Both the position numbers and the translations under genes were made by a program. From NCBI GenBank assembly GCA_031288395.1, contig JAITRM010000012.1:39900-103899 (forward strand): 64,000 bases of DNA, given 5' to 3'. Below the pieces are notes generated by a model, which saw only the letters and a program-made list of their open reading frames with translations, did no database searches and was not told the DNA's origin. The number at the start of each line of letters is the position of its first letter. Positions within the stretch are counted from its first letter, which is position 1. This stretch comes from Holosporaceae bacterium (lineage in GTDB: Bacteria > Pseudomonadota > Alphaproteobacteria > UBA3830). This document shows positions 17,730 to 26,304 of this stretch, in pieces.

Positions 17730-18416
17730 ATGAAAAAAGTAGTATTTGCTGCGACGGCGTTTTTGTCGTGTGCGGCGGCTCTTGCCAGCGACGAAGTGTC
17801 TGTGACCACCGTCGACGAGGGCGCTGTTCCGTGTGAGTGCGCGTTCGACAGCGTGTACCTTGGTCTTGGTGCTGGCGGAAGCTTCCTCAAGAGCAAAGCT
17901 GAACATGACAAGCTTTCGGGGAGCAAGAGCTTTAGCCGTTTCATCGGTTCTGTGTTTCTGGGTGCCGGAAAGTCCTTCAAGAAGTTCTACATCGGTGCGG
18001 AAGGCTTGCTTGACTTCACGAAATCCAAGAGCGCCGATATCGAAAAGGAGACAGGCGGCGTGACAGTTAAGGGGACTCTGCGTAACGGTGGCGTCTCGCC
18101 TCAGCTTGGCATCAGGCTCGGCGCGATTGTTAAGGATAGTTGGTTGATTTTCCTCAAGGTCGCTGGTGTGTACAACAAGACTTCGTTGAAGATTGGCGAT
18201 CGTGAAGGCAGCTGTTCTAAGCTTACACCGGCGCTTTCTCTCGGTGTGGAGAAACTCTTCTGCAAGAAGTTTTCCGCTCGTCTAGAGGGAGAATATGTGT
18301 TTTCGGCAAACAAGACTGCGCAGTACACTATCGACAATAAGGATGTGGACGTTAAGATCAAGAACGAAGGCGGTTTCGTCATTCGCGCTTTGGCAGCTTA
18401 CAACGTTAAGTACTAA
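17730..18416 (+). CDS. Outer-membrane beta-barrel protein
   Basis: Secreted protein of 228 aa with a clear signal peptide (MKKVVFAATAFLSCAAALAS) and about 200 residues of alternating strands typical of small eight-stranded barrels: SVYLGLGAGGSF, KFYIGAEGLLDF, SPQLGIRLGAIV, ARLEGEYVFSA and a terminal strand ending AAYNVKY with a C-terminal aromatic residue, the usual BamA recognition end. It resembles the general surface-antigen/Opa-like barrel class; no specific function can be given. Codon use is strongly restricted (AAG for lysine, GGT/GGC for glycine, CTT for leucine), unlike neighbouring genes, which suggests high expression. GGAG lies before the ATG, and a strong terminator follows. It is flanked by an orphan regulator side and a convergent dotU gene. 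Confidence 0.82.
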   Translation: MKKVVFAATAFLSCAAALASDEVSVTTVDEGAVPCECAFDSVYLGLGAGGSFLKSKAEHDKLSGSKSFSRFIGSVFLGAGKSFKKFYIGAEGLLDFTKSKSADIEKETGGVTVKGTLRNGGVSPQLGIRLGAIVKDSWLIFLKVAGVYNKTSLKIGDREGSCSKLTPALSLGVEKLFCKKFSARLEGEYVFSANKTAQYTIDNKDVDVKIKNEGGFVIRALAAYNVKY

Positions 18417-18436
18417 TAGTCTGCTTCTCGTTCAAA

Positions 18437-18468
18437 AAGGGCCGCGTGTTTGCGCGGCTCTTTTTTTC
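18437..18468 (+). terminator. Rho-independent terminator, probably bidirectional
   Basis: GGGCCGCG, loop TGTTTG, CGCGGCTC then seven T residues directly after the outer-membrane protein gene. On the other strand the same stem is followed by CCTTTTT, so it may also stop transcription of dotU, which converges on it. Confidence 0.85.
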
Positions 18469-18482
18469 AAGTTTTTCCGCCC

Positions 18483-19226
18483 TTATTCTCGCGTCGCAAT
18501 GCTGGAGATATCCGCCAGCAGCAGTCGAATGTCTCTGGTCTCGAACAACCAAACGATGGAACTGATAACCAGAAACATAAAAACAAAAAAAGCGCTGATG
18601 TAATTTATGATGGAAGCGTCCGGCAACAGTTTTCGATGAATTGTCGGGATGGTATGGGTGTATTCCCTCTGAAACAGCCGATGCCCTATTAGAAACATAG
18701 ACTTGTCATTTTTTTGTATGAATTCAAAGAGGCGGTTTCTGTGTGCATTAATTTCGCCTTGTTCGCCGTCCAAGCCACGGTATTTCCCTTTAAAGCCAAG
18801 AGACAGCGCCTGCAAATAAATCTCCGCTTTTTCCGTAGAAAGCGGCTCGTTTTCCAGAAACAATCTGCCGATTTTCTTGAAGATTTCGTCTCCGGCGATT
18901 TGAGTCCCGAAATAACGATATTCCAGCATATTCTCTTCCCAATATTGCTTACCATCCCAATCCATATTTAGGAAAATTTCATCCGCAAGGGCTGCCATCA
19001 CATAGACAACGTCCTTTAAATCTTCGCTCAGGGACAGCTCTTCGTTTTCCAGAGTGAATTTTACAAGCGAGCTCATGGATTTATGCAGAGCCGTGTGATC
19101 GACGTCGACAGTTTTTCGCAAAACGGCGCTTTGGTTATCAAAAATGACCGTGCAGAATTCTCCAAATATCGCCGCAAAGCTGGAGACGTTTCTGCCCATA
19201 ATATAATTGCCGCCGGCATTCTGCAT
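18483..19226 (-). CDS. DotU/IcmH (TssL-like) family protein, single gene
   Basis: Inner-membrane component family shared by type VI (TssL) and Dot/Icm type IVB (DotU) secretion systems. Family motifs are YVMAALADEIFLNMDWDG, LEYRYFGTQIAGDEIF and LQALSLGFKGKYRGL, followed by one C-terminal membrane helix (YISAFFVFMFLVISSIVWLF), which gives the expected cytoplasmic domain with a tail anchor. Length 247 aa fits. No IcmF/TssM, sheath, Hcp or ATPase genes are next to it, so it is a lone gene in this window, convergent with the outer-membrane protein and divergent from the glycosyltransferase pair. A later start at the internal ATG (19199) is possible. Whether a complete system exists elsewhere in the genome cannot be seen. 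Confidence 0.85.
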   Translation of the reverse strand: MQNAGGNYIMGRNVSSFAAIFGEFCTVIFDNQSAVLRKTVDVDHTALHKSMSSLVKFTLENEELSLSEDLKDVVYVMAALADEIFLNMDWDGKQYWEENMLEYRYFGTQIAGDEIFKKIGRLFLENEPLSTEKAEIYLQALSLGFKGKYRGLDGEQGEINAHRNRLFEFIQKNDKSMFLIGHRLFQREYTHTIPTIHRKLLPDASIINYISAFFVFMFLVISSIVWLFETRDIRLLLADISSIATRE

Positions 19227-19371
19227 AGATGCAACTCACGAAACTTCCCGCCCCGATGGGCTGTTTTAAAGAATAAATTCACAATGGTTAATGATTTGTT
19301 TATGGAATAGCGTGTCGAGGTATTTTTTTATATGATAACCGGAACGGGGCTCGGAAGTTAAGTTCATAAAA

Positions 19372-20841
19372 ATGACGATAAATACACGCGCCATAAAAAA
19401 TCGCCACAACTGCTTGATTTTTACCTATATATTAGCGCTTTCCCTGATACCGATGGTCTTGAGGAACATTCTTCCCTACGACATGATCGAGAATCTTTAT
19501 TGGGGGAAGGAGCTGCAGCCCGGATATTCCAAGCACCCTCCCCTATTCGCGTGGATTTCATTTTTCTTCTACAAATTGTCATTTTCTCGCCCTGAATCTC
19601 TGTATGTCCTGACTCAATTGAACCTGTCGCTGGGATTATTTTTCATTTTTAAAACTTCGGAGTTGATTTTCGAAAACAAAAGGAAATCCTATGCGGCCGT
19701 GTTGATTTTCTTGGCTTCAGCCGCCGCAGTTTTTGGCAATGAAAAATTTAACGCCAGCACCATTCTCATGTCGCTATTTCCATCAATGTTTTACTTTTTC
19801 CTTCGCCTGATAAAATTTAACAGAAAGAAAGACGCGATAGCATTGGGCGTTGCCTCCGCCTTAGCATTTCTCGGAAAATATTTCGCCCTTTTGTATCTCG
19901 GATGCATGGGATTGTTTTTGATTGCCAACCGAGAGTGCAGACACATCCTAAAAACGCCGCAGCCCTATCTCGCGGTTGCGACGTTTTTGCTTTGCATAGG
20001 CTGGCATTTATCATGGCTCTGGGACAACGACTTTGTGGCGGTAAAGTACGCTCTCGGCAAATCCATCGACGCTCAGCGGGATTTTTTCGCGCCGTTCAAT
20101 TTTCTGCTCATGCAATCGATATTCTTTTCGACCTCGCTGTGGGCGTTCCGCCATTCGTATGCCTCAAAAATGAATTTCTTTCCAAAGATGAACGGCAATT
20201 TTTCCACCGAAGAAAAATTCATCATCTTTATCAGCATCGCTCCCGGCGCCATTTTGTTTTTTGCTTCTCTTGTGACCGGCATGAGAATAGGAAGCTTCTG
20301 GGGAACAAATATGCTCATGATGCTCGGTACTTACCTGCTGACAATTAATCCGCGCGAACCAAATTACGATAAGCTTTTCGTTTTTGCGCGGCGAATTTCC
20401 TGCTTCTTTGCCGTCGCTTTGTTTGTTAAGCTGGCGATTGCGAGATACTTTCTATGTCATTACGATCCAACAAACGCGCTCGATACCACCAAAATTGCGG
20501 CGCTCGTGGACCACGATTGGCGTCGCTGCTTCGGCAATCAAAAAATGACAATCTTGAAAACAGACAAGGCGACGGCGGAATTGCACATTCGTCTGCAAGA
20601 CTCTCCTTCATCCTACAACATTGAGCACAACGATCTATTCCACATTTACGACAAATATCCCATGGACGCCAACTTGGCGGTGGTGTTTTTGTGCGCCAGA
20701 AACGACGGCCAGACGGAGCATTTCAAAAAATTCTACGGAAAAAGCATTTTGTTTGATAGTATGACCCACCTAATCGACGATTATGCGGTGTATTACGCTT
20801 TTTTGAATGTGAAAAACAATAGAAAAACGACGAGGAAATGA
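19372..20841 (+). CDS. Glycosyltransferase family 39 (ArnT/PMT-like) membrane protein
   Basis: Integral membrane glycosyltransferase of 489 aa, GT39/PMT_2 type, which in studied members moves a sugar from a polyprenyl-phosphate donor to a periplasmic acceptor such as lipid A or protein. The first periplasmic loop holds the expected acidic motif and family signature (PYDMIENLYWGKE, then GYSKHPPLFAWISFFFY). About ten to twelve hydrophobic segments follow, with a soluble C-terminal domain of about 140 residues. Its stop overlaps the start of the GT2 gene (ATGA at 20838-20841), so the two are coupled and likely act in sequence: GT2 charges the lipid carrier, GT39 transfers the sugar. Acceptor and sugar are unknown. 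Confidence 0.85.
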   Translation: MTINTRAIKNRHNCLIFTYILALSLIPMVLRNILPYDMIENLYWGKELQPGYSKHPPLFAWISFFFYKLSFSRPESLYVLTQLNLSLGLFFIFKTSELIFENKRKSYAAVLIFLASAAAVFGNEKFNASTILMSLFPSMFYFFLRLIKFNRKKDAIALGVASALAFLGKYFALLYLGCMGLFLIANRECRHILKTPQPYLAVATFLLCIGWHLSWLWDNDFVAVKYALGKSIDAQRDFFAPFNFLLMQSIFFSTSLWAFRHSYASKMNFFPKMNGNFSTEEKFIIFISIAPGAILFFASLVTGMRIGSFWGTNMLMMLGTYLLTINPREPNYDKLFVFARRISCFFAVALFVKLAIARYFLCHYDPTNALDTTKIAALVDHDWRRCFGNQKMTILKTDKATAELHIRLQDSPSSYNIEHNDLFHIYDKYPMDANLAVVFLCARNDGQTEHFKKFYGKSILFDSMTHLIDDYAVYYAFLNVKNNRKTTRK

Positions 20842-21758
20842 TAGATATCAGCATCATAGTCCCATTTTACAATGAATCCGAATCCATAGACGGGTTCTTC
20901 AGCGCCATCATGCCGATTTTGAAGCGTCTGAAGCTTTCATTCGAAATTTTATGCATAAACGATGGAAGCAAAGATGGCACGCTGGAGCAGCTGATACGAA
21001 AAAAAAAGCAATTTCCTCAGCTAAAGATCATAAATTTCTCGCGCAATTTTGGGAAGGACGCCGCCATCACGGCCGGAATCGACTTTGCCGAGGGAAATTG
21101 CGCCATTCCCATCGACTGCGACCTTCAGGATCCGCCAGATTTAATCGCAGATATGGTGAAGAAGTGGAGGGAAGGGTTCGATATGGTCCTAGCGAAGCGC
21201 AGCGACAGATCGGAAGATTCTTCTCTTAAGCGCATAACGGCCGGCATGTTTTATAGGGTGTATAACCTGCTGTCGGATACGGAGTTACCGGAGAACGTCG
21301 GAGATTTTCGCCTCCTGGACCGTAGGGTTATTGACGCCGTTAAAGCTTTTCCGGAGCGCAGACGATTTATGAAAGGATTATTTGCCTTCGCCGGTTTTAA
21401 AACCACCTCGATTGAATATAAACGCCCCGAAAGAAGCAAGGGAACGTCCAAGTGGTCTTACTGGAGACTGTGGGGCTATGCCGTTGACGGAATTACTTCC
21501 TTTTCAATTTTTCCATTGAAAATTTCCATCTATTTGGGAATGCTTGTGACATTTTTGGCCTTTTCCCGCGGTTTGTGGATATTTTTCAGAACGGTATTCT
21601 GCGGCGTCGACGTTCCCGGCTACGCCTCCACCACAGTCGCTCTACTGCTTCTCGGCGGGATACAGCTGATGAGCCTCGGCGTAATCGGGGAATACATCGG
21701 CGGCATATACAACGAGTCCAAAAAGCGCCCCATCTACATTGTAAGGGACGTCATTTAG
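20838..21758 (+). CDS. Glycosyltransferase family 2, polyprenyl-phosphate sugar transferase (ArnC/DPM1-like)
   Basis: GT-A-fold enzyme of 306 aa. N-terminal start ISIIVPFYNESESIDGFF, the nucleotide-sugar/metal motif PIDCDLQDPPDLIADM, and two C-terminal membrane helices (ISIYLGMLVTFLAF and a second around VALLLLGGIQLMSLGVIGEY) are the layout of ArnC, GtrB and dolichol-phosphate-mannose synthase-like proteins. These link a sugar to undecaprenyl phosphate on the cytoplasmic side. It is translationally coupled to the GT39 gene and overlaps the 3' end of the convergent MFS gene by eight bases. Confidence 0.9.
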   Translation: MIDISIIVPFYNESESIDGFFSAIMPILKRLKLSFEILCINDGSKDGTLEQLIRKKKQFPQLKIINFSRNFGKDAAITAGIDFAEGNCAIPIDCDLQDPPDLIADMVKKWREGFDMVLAKRSDRSEDSSLKRITAGMFYRVYNLLSDTELPENVGDFRLLDRRVIDAVKAFPERRRFMKGLFAFAGFKTTSIEYKRPERSKGTSKWSYWRLWGYAVDGITSFSIFPLKISIYLGMLVTFLAFSRGLWIFFRTVFCGVDVPGYASTTVALLLLGGIQLMSLGVIGEYIGGIYNESKKRPIYIVRDVI

Positions 21759-23016
21759 CGGCCTTGCCATCTCCCCTTGGCGATCTATCTTCCATCATCA
21801 AAGATAAGATTGCGCCGGCTATCAGGAAAACCAAAACGGCCGTTATGCCGCACTGATAGTCAGAAAGGCTGTAGAACTTGACTCCATCCGCCATGGTCCC
21901 GTCCCAGGAAAGATTTATCAGGTACCCCACCAATGGCATGAGTATAACTCCGCTCACCATGCTCATGGCGTTGAGGAAACTGGTGGCAGTTCCGCCGGCC
22001 GATTCCGGAAAAATTCTCATGGCAAGCGGATATGTCAATATGGCGCCGCAGCAAAACCCGAGGCCAAAAAATAGCGCGAAAATTGCCTCAACAGGCATTC
22101 CCGTGCAGAAAATCACTATTCCCATCAGTATTGCGCATAGCGTAACCGCGCCGACCATGGGTTTTTTGTAGCTATCCAGCAGCGTAGCTAGATAGGCGGA
22201 GGTCGGCGATCCTATCACAAGCCCCACATACAGCATGTTATTGGCAAAGACCGCAACTCCAGAGTCCACGTTGTACGCTTTTTTGATGAAAGAAACACCC
22301 CACAAATCGCCCAAAGCGCTCAAAGGAGCATAGAGCGCCATGGTGAAAAGCGCTAGTACCCAAGCTTGTCGTGACGTCACCACCATTTTCAAAGAATCGA
22401 ATATGGAGTCTCCACGTTTTTGTCCGGCTGATGTTTTTTTGTCTCTCACGATCATCCAAATCAAAGCGGATATAAGCAATCCCACCAGAGCGAAGCCTTC
22501 CAGCAGGCCTTTCCATTCGAATTTCTGCACAATCTGCGATACAGCCGGCCCTCCTATCACTGGTCCAAGGCATCCAATTGATATGGTAATGGAAGACATC
22601 ATGGTGGTTTTTTCAACCGGGAACCAGGTGGCGACGCTCTTCAGAGTTTGAACGAAGGCAAAGGAGGCCCCAAAACCTATCAGCATCTGACCGACTCCGG
22701 CGATGTAGCAATTGGAAGTGCTAACGAACACGAATATTCCAACGGCGCAAAGCGCGCTTGCTATGGTGGCAACTGTCCTCACTCCAAATCTATCAACGAC
22801 AATTCCCGCTGGCACTTGCATGAGCGTGTAAACGAAATAATAGCAGCTGGTCAAGGCCCCGATTCCCGTCGCATCCAACTGAAAATATCTCATGAATTGT
22901 TCCATTAGAACCGTTGGGAACGAAGATCTAGCGACAAACTGATAAAAGAAAAATAACGACAGGACAGACCAGATAAGCGCCGGAGACACGCCGCTCTTCT
23001 TGCTATTATTCACCAT
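21751..23016 (-). CDS. MFS transporter
   Basis: Twelve-helix major facilitator of about 421 aa. The signature between helices 2 and 3 is GIVVDRFGVRTVA (the G-x3-D-R-x-G-x-R motif), and symmetry to a second half after a central loop rich in charged residues (RDKKTSAGQKRGD) is visible. It resembles organic-anion or metabolite permeases broadly; the substrate cannot be deduced. The ATG at 23016, with AGAGGA upstream, is preferred to the TTG at 23034. It overlaps the convergent GT2 gene by eight bases at the 3' ends. The 287-base spacer before the transglycosylase gene shows no further gene. Confidence 0.85.
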   Translation of the reverse strand: MVNNSKKSGVSPALIWSVLSLFFFYQFVARSSFPTVLMEQFMRYFQLDATGIGALTSCYYFVYTLMQVPAGIVVDRFGVRTVATIASALCAVGIFVFVSTSNCYIAGVGQMLIGFGASFAFVQTLKSVATWFPVEKTTMMSSITISIGCLGPVIGGPAVSQIVQKFEWKGLLEGFALVGLLISALIWMIVRDKKTSAGQKRGDSIFDSLKMVVTSRQAWVLALFTMALYAPLSALGDLWGVSFIKKAYNVDSGVAVFANNMLYVGLVIGSPTSAYLATLLDSYKKPMVGAVTLCAILMGIVIFCTGMPVEAIFALFFGLGFCCGAILTYPLAMRIFPESAGGTATSFLNAMSMVSGVILMPLVGYLINLSWDGTMADGVKFYSLSDYQCGITAVLVFLIAGAILSLMMEDRSPRGDGKAAK

Positions 23017-23303
23017 AAAACTATTTCCTCTCAAACTTCAGAAGCTGAATCCTAGCTTTCTTTTCGGACAAGTTCAAGTACGCGCGGCCGCTGGGCATGC
23101 GGTCGATAATTTGGTTGATGGAACTTCGTTGAAAATTACTTAACATTTCAGATCTTCAAGCCGCTGTCGTTAACTTTTATTGGCAGCGACGGCTCAATGG
23201 AAAAAAAATTGTTTAATTTTTGGGCGGTTGGCACGATTTTCGCTTCCCAATTTAGGTAAGCGCCTTGAATTTCGCGGCGCCAAGTAGAGTTAGGGAGCTA
23301 TGA

Positions 23304-24053
23304 ATGTATTTTCCTAGAGTAGTTTTGGTGGTTTCTCTCGCTGTATTAGGTTTTTCATCCCGGGGAGCAGGCTATGGCGGTAATGCGGCGCCGCAGGAGC
23401 GTTATTTTTCCCAACACGATTTGTGCGAAAGCGAAATCGTAAAGGCCGAAAGAAAATATGGCATTCCGCATCGATTGTTGATGGCCATAGGAACGGTGGA
23501 ATCCGGTCGCTCTCTGAATACCAGAGCGAAGCGAGCTTGGCCATGGACCATCTGCGCCGCAGGGAAAAGCTATTATTTTTCCACCAAAAGCGCAGCCATC
23601 GCCACCGTAAAAAGACTCCTGAACCGCGGAATAAGAAACATAGACGTCGGCTGCATGCAGGTGAATCTGTTGCATCATAGTCACGCTTTTAAAACCTTGG
23701 AGGAGGCTTTCACCCCCAAATATAATGTCAACTATGCGGCAAAATTCTTTATGGAGCTGAAAAATACATACAATTCCTGGACTCATGCCGTTGGCTACTA
23801 CCATTCCAAAGCCGCCCGGTACTATAGGCCCTACTGCTCCGTTGTGTACAACACATGGGCTAGAGTGCGAAACAGCACCATCAACGAGTCCCTCGCCGTT
23901 CAGCAGGCCTCTTCGGAAATCAAGTCAAAAATATCCTTTCTTCCTTCCTACTATTCCTTGATCGACACTAAAATTTCGACAAAGCTACATCAATTGGGGC
24001 GGAAAACTATCAGCAGAACGGCTCCGAAATTTTTTGTAAGTAACGCAAAATAA
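23304..24053 (+). CDS. Lytic transglycosylase, SLT family
   Basis: Periplasmic peptidoglycan-cleaving enzyme of 249 aa. A signal peptide (VVLVVSLAVLGFSSRG) leads into an SLT domain: AERKYGIPHRLLMAIGTVESGR with catalytic Glu66, then DVGCMQVNLLHH (the GxMQVN motif) and AVGYYHS. The insert WPWTICAAGKSYYF is typical of an alphaproteobacterial VirB1-like group. The C-terminal 70 residues are variable. The ATG at 23304 is preceded by AGGGAG. It may remodel the wall generally or open it for a secretion apparatus; no such cluster is adjacent. Confidence 0.88.
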   Translation: MYFPRVVLVVSLAVLGFSSRGAGYGGNAAPQERYFSQHDLCESEIVKAERKYGIPHRLLMAIGTVESGRSLNTRAKRAWPWTICAAGKSYYFSTKSAAIATVKRLLNRGIRNIDVGCMQVNLLHHSHAFKTLEEAFTPKYNVNYAAKFFMELKNTYNSWTHAVGYYHSKAARYYRPYCSVVYNTWARVRNSTINESLAVQQASSEIKSKISFLPSYYSLIDTKISTKLHQLGRKTISRTAPKFFVSNAK

Positions 24054-24089
24054 TTTATACTGGTGAGATATGGGAAAGGAACGGCGGTC

Positions 24090-24935
24090 GTGAGAATTCT
24101 GCTCTGCGGAGACGTGCTTGGTCGCTCCGGAAGGGAGGCCGTCGCCAAATATCTTCCGAATCTGAAAAAAGATCTGGCCATAGACCTGGTCGTAGTCAAT
24201 GTAGATAACGCCGCCCACGGCTTCGGCGTTACTGGTGAAATGGCTCGTCAGTTTTTTGAAATGGGCGCGGACGTTCTTACCGGAGGGAATCACCTCTTCG
24301 ATCAAAGGGAGGCCCCTGCCCTCCTGGAAAATGAAAAAAGGCTTCTGCGACCGGCCAATATGCCCTCCACGGTCGCAGGAACCGGAATCGTCGAAATATC
24401 GGTAAAGAACGGATTGAAAGCGGCCGTCGTTCACCTAATCGGACAAAGATTTATGCCGCTGATTGGTGAAAATCCCTTTGATTACATGAATCAATTTCTT
24501 CTGAAATACAAGATGGGCGTGAATGTGCATGCGATTGTGGTGGAATTCCACGCCGAAGCCACTTCGGAAAAAGTGGCGCTGGGTCATTTTTTGGATGGAC
24601 GAGTTTCCGTCGTAGTTGGCACGCATACGCACGTCCCCACTGCGGACGAACGCATTCTGGAGCATGGAACAGCATTTCAAACGGATATTGGCATGTGCGG
24701 AGATTACGATTCCGTAATCGGAATGGATAAGAGGACGTCGTTGGATGGATTCGCAAAGGGATATAGTCGTGGGAAATTCTCTCCCGCATCCGGGGAAGCT
24801 ACTTTCTGCTCTCTGCTGGTGGATACAGACGACTCCACCGGGCTGGCGACAGCGACGGAGACGATAACCATCGGCGGTCGATTGAAACCCTCCTCCAAAT
24901 TAGCCGCGACCTTTATTCCTCGGCAGAAGCAATAG
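24090..24935 (+). CDS. YmdB-like metallophosphoesterase
   Basis: Calcineurin-like phosphoesterase of the YmdB/TIGR00282 family, members of which hydrolyse 2',3'-cyclic nucleotides. Family motifs: LLCGDVLGRSGREAV at the start, TGGNHLFDQRE, VVEFHAEATSEK, GTHTHVPTADERIL and TDIGMCGDYDSVIG. The usual glutamate of the N-x-E-N-A motif is aspartate here (VNVDNAAHGFG), a conservative change in a metal ligand. The GTG at 24090, with AAGGA nine bases before it, is chosen over an upstream in-frame GTG at 24063 because the family begins at this point. Its last 36 bases overlap the convergent MFS gene. Confidence 0.9.
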   Translation: MRILLCGDVLGRSGREAVAKYLPNLKKDLAIDLVVVNVDNAAHGFGVTGEMARQFFEMGADVLTGGNHLFDQREAPALLENEKRLLRPANMPSTVAGTGIVEISVKNGLKAAVVHLIGQRFMPLIGENPFDYMNQFLLKYKMGVNVHAIVVEFHAEATSEKVALGHFLDGRVSVVVGTHTHVPTADERILEHGTAFQTDIGMCGDYDSVIGMDKRTSLDGFAKGYSRGKFSPASGEATFCSLLVDTDDSTGLATATETITIGGRLKPSSKLAATFIPRQKQ

Positions 24936-26174
24936 GGACATGCAGAGAGCAAAGCATGAAACGCAGAGGCTATACATGAACGCATACTTCCCTCCAAAAT
25001 TCGTCCAAATTCTACCGGCAATCACGGACGCAGTCAGGAACGACGCTCCGATGGTGATGTAATATGTGCCGATGGCCGTCGCCCTAATGCGCGCGTCAGC
25101 CATGGAGCTTATGATGGACAGGAAGAGCCCCTGGATAGCCGTCATCTGTCCGCCCCAAAGAAACGCTCCCAGATAAACGCCAAAAATGGATTCTATAAAT
25201 ATAAAAGATAGATTCGCGATGACCATGCAGGCCATGCATATCCTTATCAGCATAGGTTTCCCAAATCTATCGGCGCACAGCCCAACCGGAAACGACATCA
25301 GAATCTGTCCCAAACTGACAAACATGCTCTCGGAGCCGGCGGTAGTTCGGGATAGATATTGGTTGGCGTAGATTGGCAACAGCGTTTCCGTAAAGTGTCC
25401 AAGCTCAAACATAAAGGCCAGAGCCAAAACCTTCCAAAATGCCACATCCAGCGACTTCAGATACCTCCTTCTGAACGGATTGCTGATGGTTCTGGGCTCG
25501 TTGGAGCTGCTCTTCGCCTCGGAGGGCGTTTTGATCTTCATTAGGCAAATTATTGCTATAAGCGCCGGAAAGGCAGCGCATGTGAACACTATTCGATAGT
25601 TATTGCCGGTAAAGTACATTATCAATATCGCTATGGGGATGCCCATCAGAGCCCCGACTGTTTTCATGGAACGGCTGAACCCATAGGCCATCCCTCTGTT
25701 TTCCGCAGGGCTCAAATCCGCTATCAGCGCATCCCGTGGAGTTGCTTGAAGTCCATTTCCTATTCTCTCCATCGCCCCGATCGCCGTTACCATAAACGAG
25801 GTGGCCGCTGTCGCCAGAAACGGCCTTGCGAACAGCGTAATTATGCATCCAATCATCAGGAAAAGTTTTCGCTCGCGCAGACAGTCGCTGATGGCTCCGA
25901 CAAAAACGCGACACATGAAAGAAACAAACTCTATGATGCCGTCCATCAGGGCAACGGTGGCCTCTGTGGCATGGATTTCCGTTTTCATGAACATGCCAAT
26001 CTGGCTATAGACCATGGTCATGGACATTCCCAGGAACAGTCCAAAAAATGAAACCGCAAAGACTCCGCGCGGAACCGCCTTGAATATGCGCAGAAAACCA
26101 TTGGTGGAATCTTGTGAAATGACTTCTTGAGGCTTTGACGATCCTTCGAATGGCGACTTCTTTACACCTGTCAT
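24900..26174 (-). CDS. MFS transporter
   Basis: Major facilitator of 424 aa with about twelve hydrophobic segments and a cytoplasmic N-terminal tail of about 30 polar residues. MFS signature-like segment GAISDCLRERKLFLMIG lies between helices 2 and 3, and GLCADRFGKPMLI in the second half. PRDALIADLSPAENRG resembles proteins of the multidrug or sugar-phosphate-like MFS groups that expand in intracellular bacteria. Substrate unknown. It is not closely similar by eye to the other MFS protein at 21751. Overlaps ymdB by 36 bases at the 3' end. Confidence 0.85.
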   Translation of the reverse strand: MTGVKKSPFEGSSKPQEVISQDSTNGFLRIFKAVPRGVFAVSFFGLFLGMSMTMVYSQIGMFMKTEIHATEATVALMDGIIEFVSFMCRVFVGAISDCLRERKLFLMIGCIITLFARPFLATAATSFMVTAIGAMERIGNGLQATPRDALIADLSPAENRGMAYGFSRSMKTVGALMGIPIAILIMYFTGNNYRIVFTCAAFPALIAIICLMKIKTPSEAKSSSNEPRTISNPFRRRYLKSLDVAFWKVLALAFMFELGHFTETLLPIYANQYLSRTTAGSESMFVSLGQILMSFPVGLCADRFGKPMLIRICMACMVIANLSFIFIESIFGVYLGAFLWGGQMTAIQGLFLSIISSMADARIRATAIGTYYITIGASFLTASVIAGRIWTNFGGKYAFMYSLCVSCFALCMSLLLLPRNKGRG

Positions 26175-26304
26175 CCCTCACACCCCCCGGCAACGTGCCC
26201 GGAGCCTATCACAATGCGTTTTAAAAATCTAGGAAAAATTGTAACTTTTAGGGAGCTCGAAATTGCCTTGTATGCTCAATATAGCACAAACTATGCGACG
26301 CCCT

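Noticed and set aside
23017..23303. Possible gene in the MFS-transglycosylase spacer
   Set aside because: No frame with a start, ribosome site and plausible composition was found; only weak hairpins are seen.
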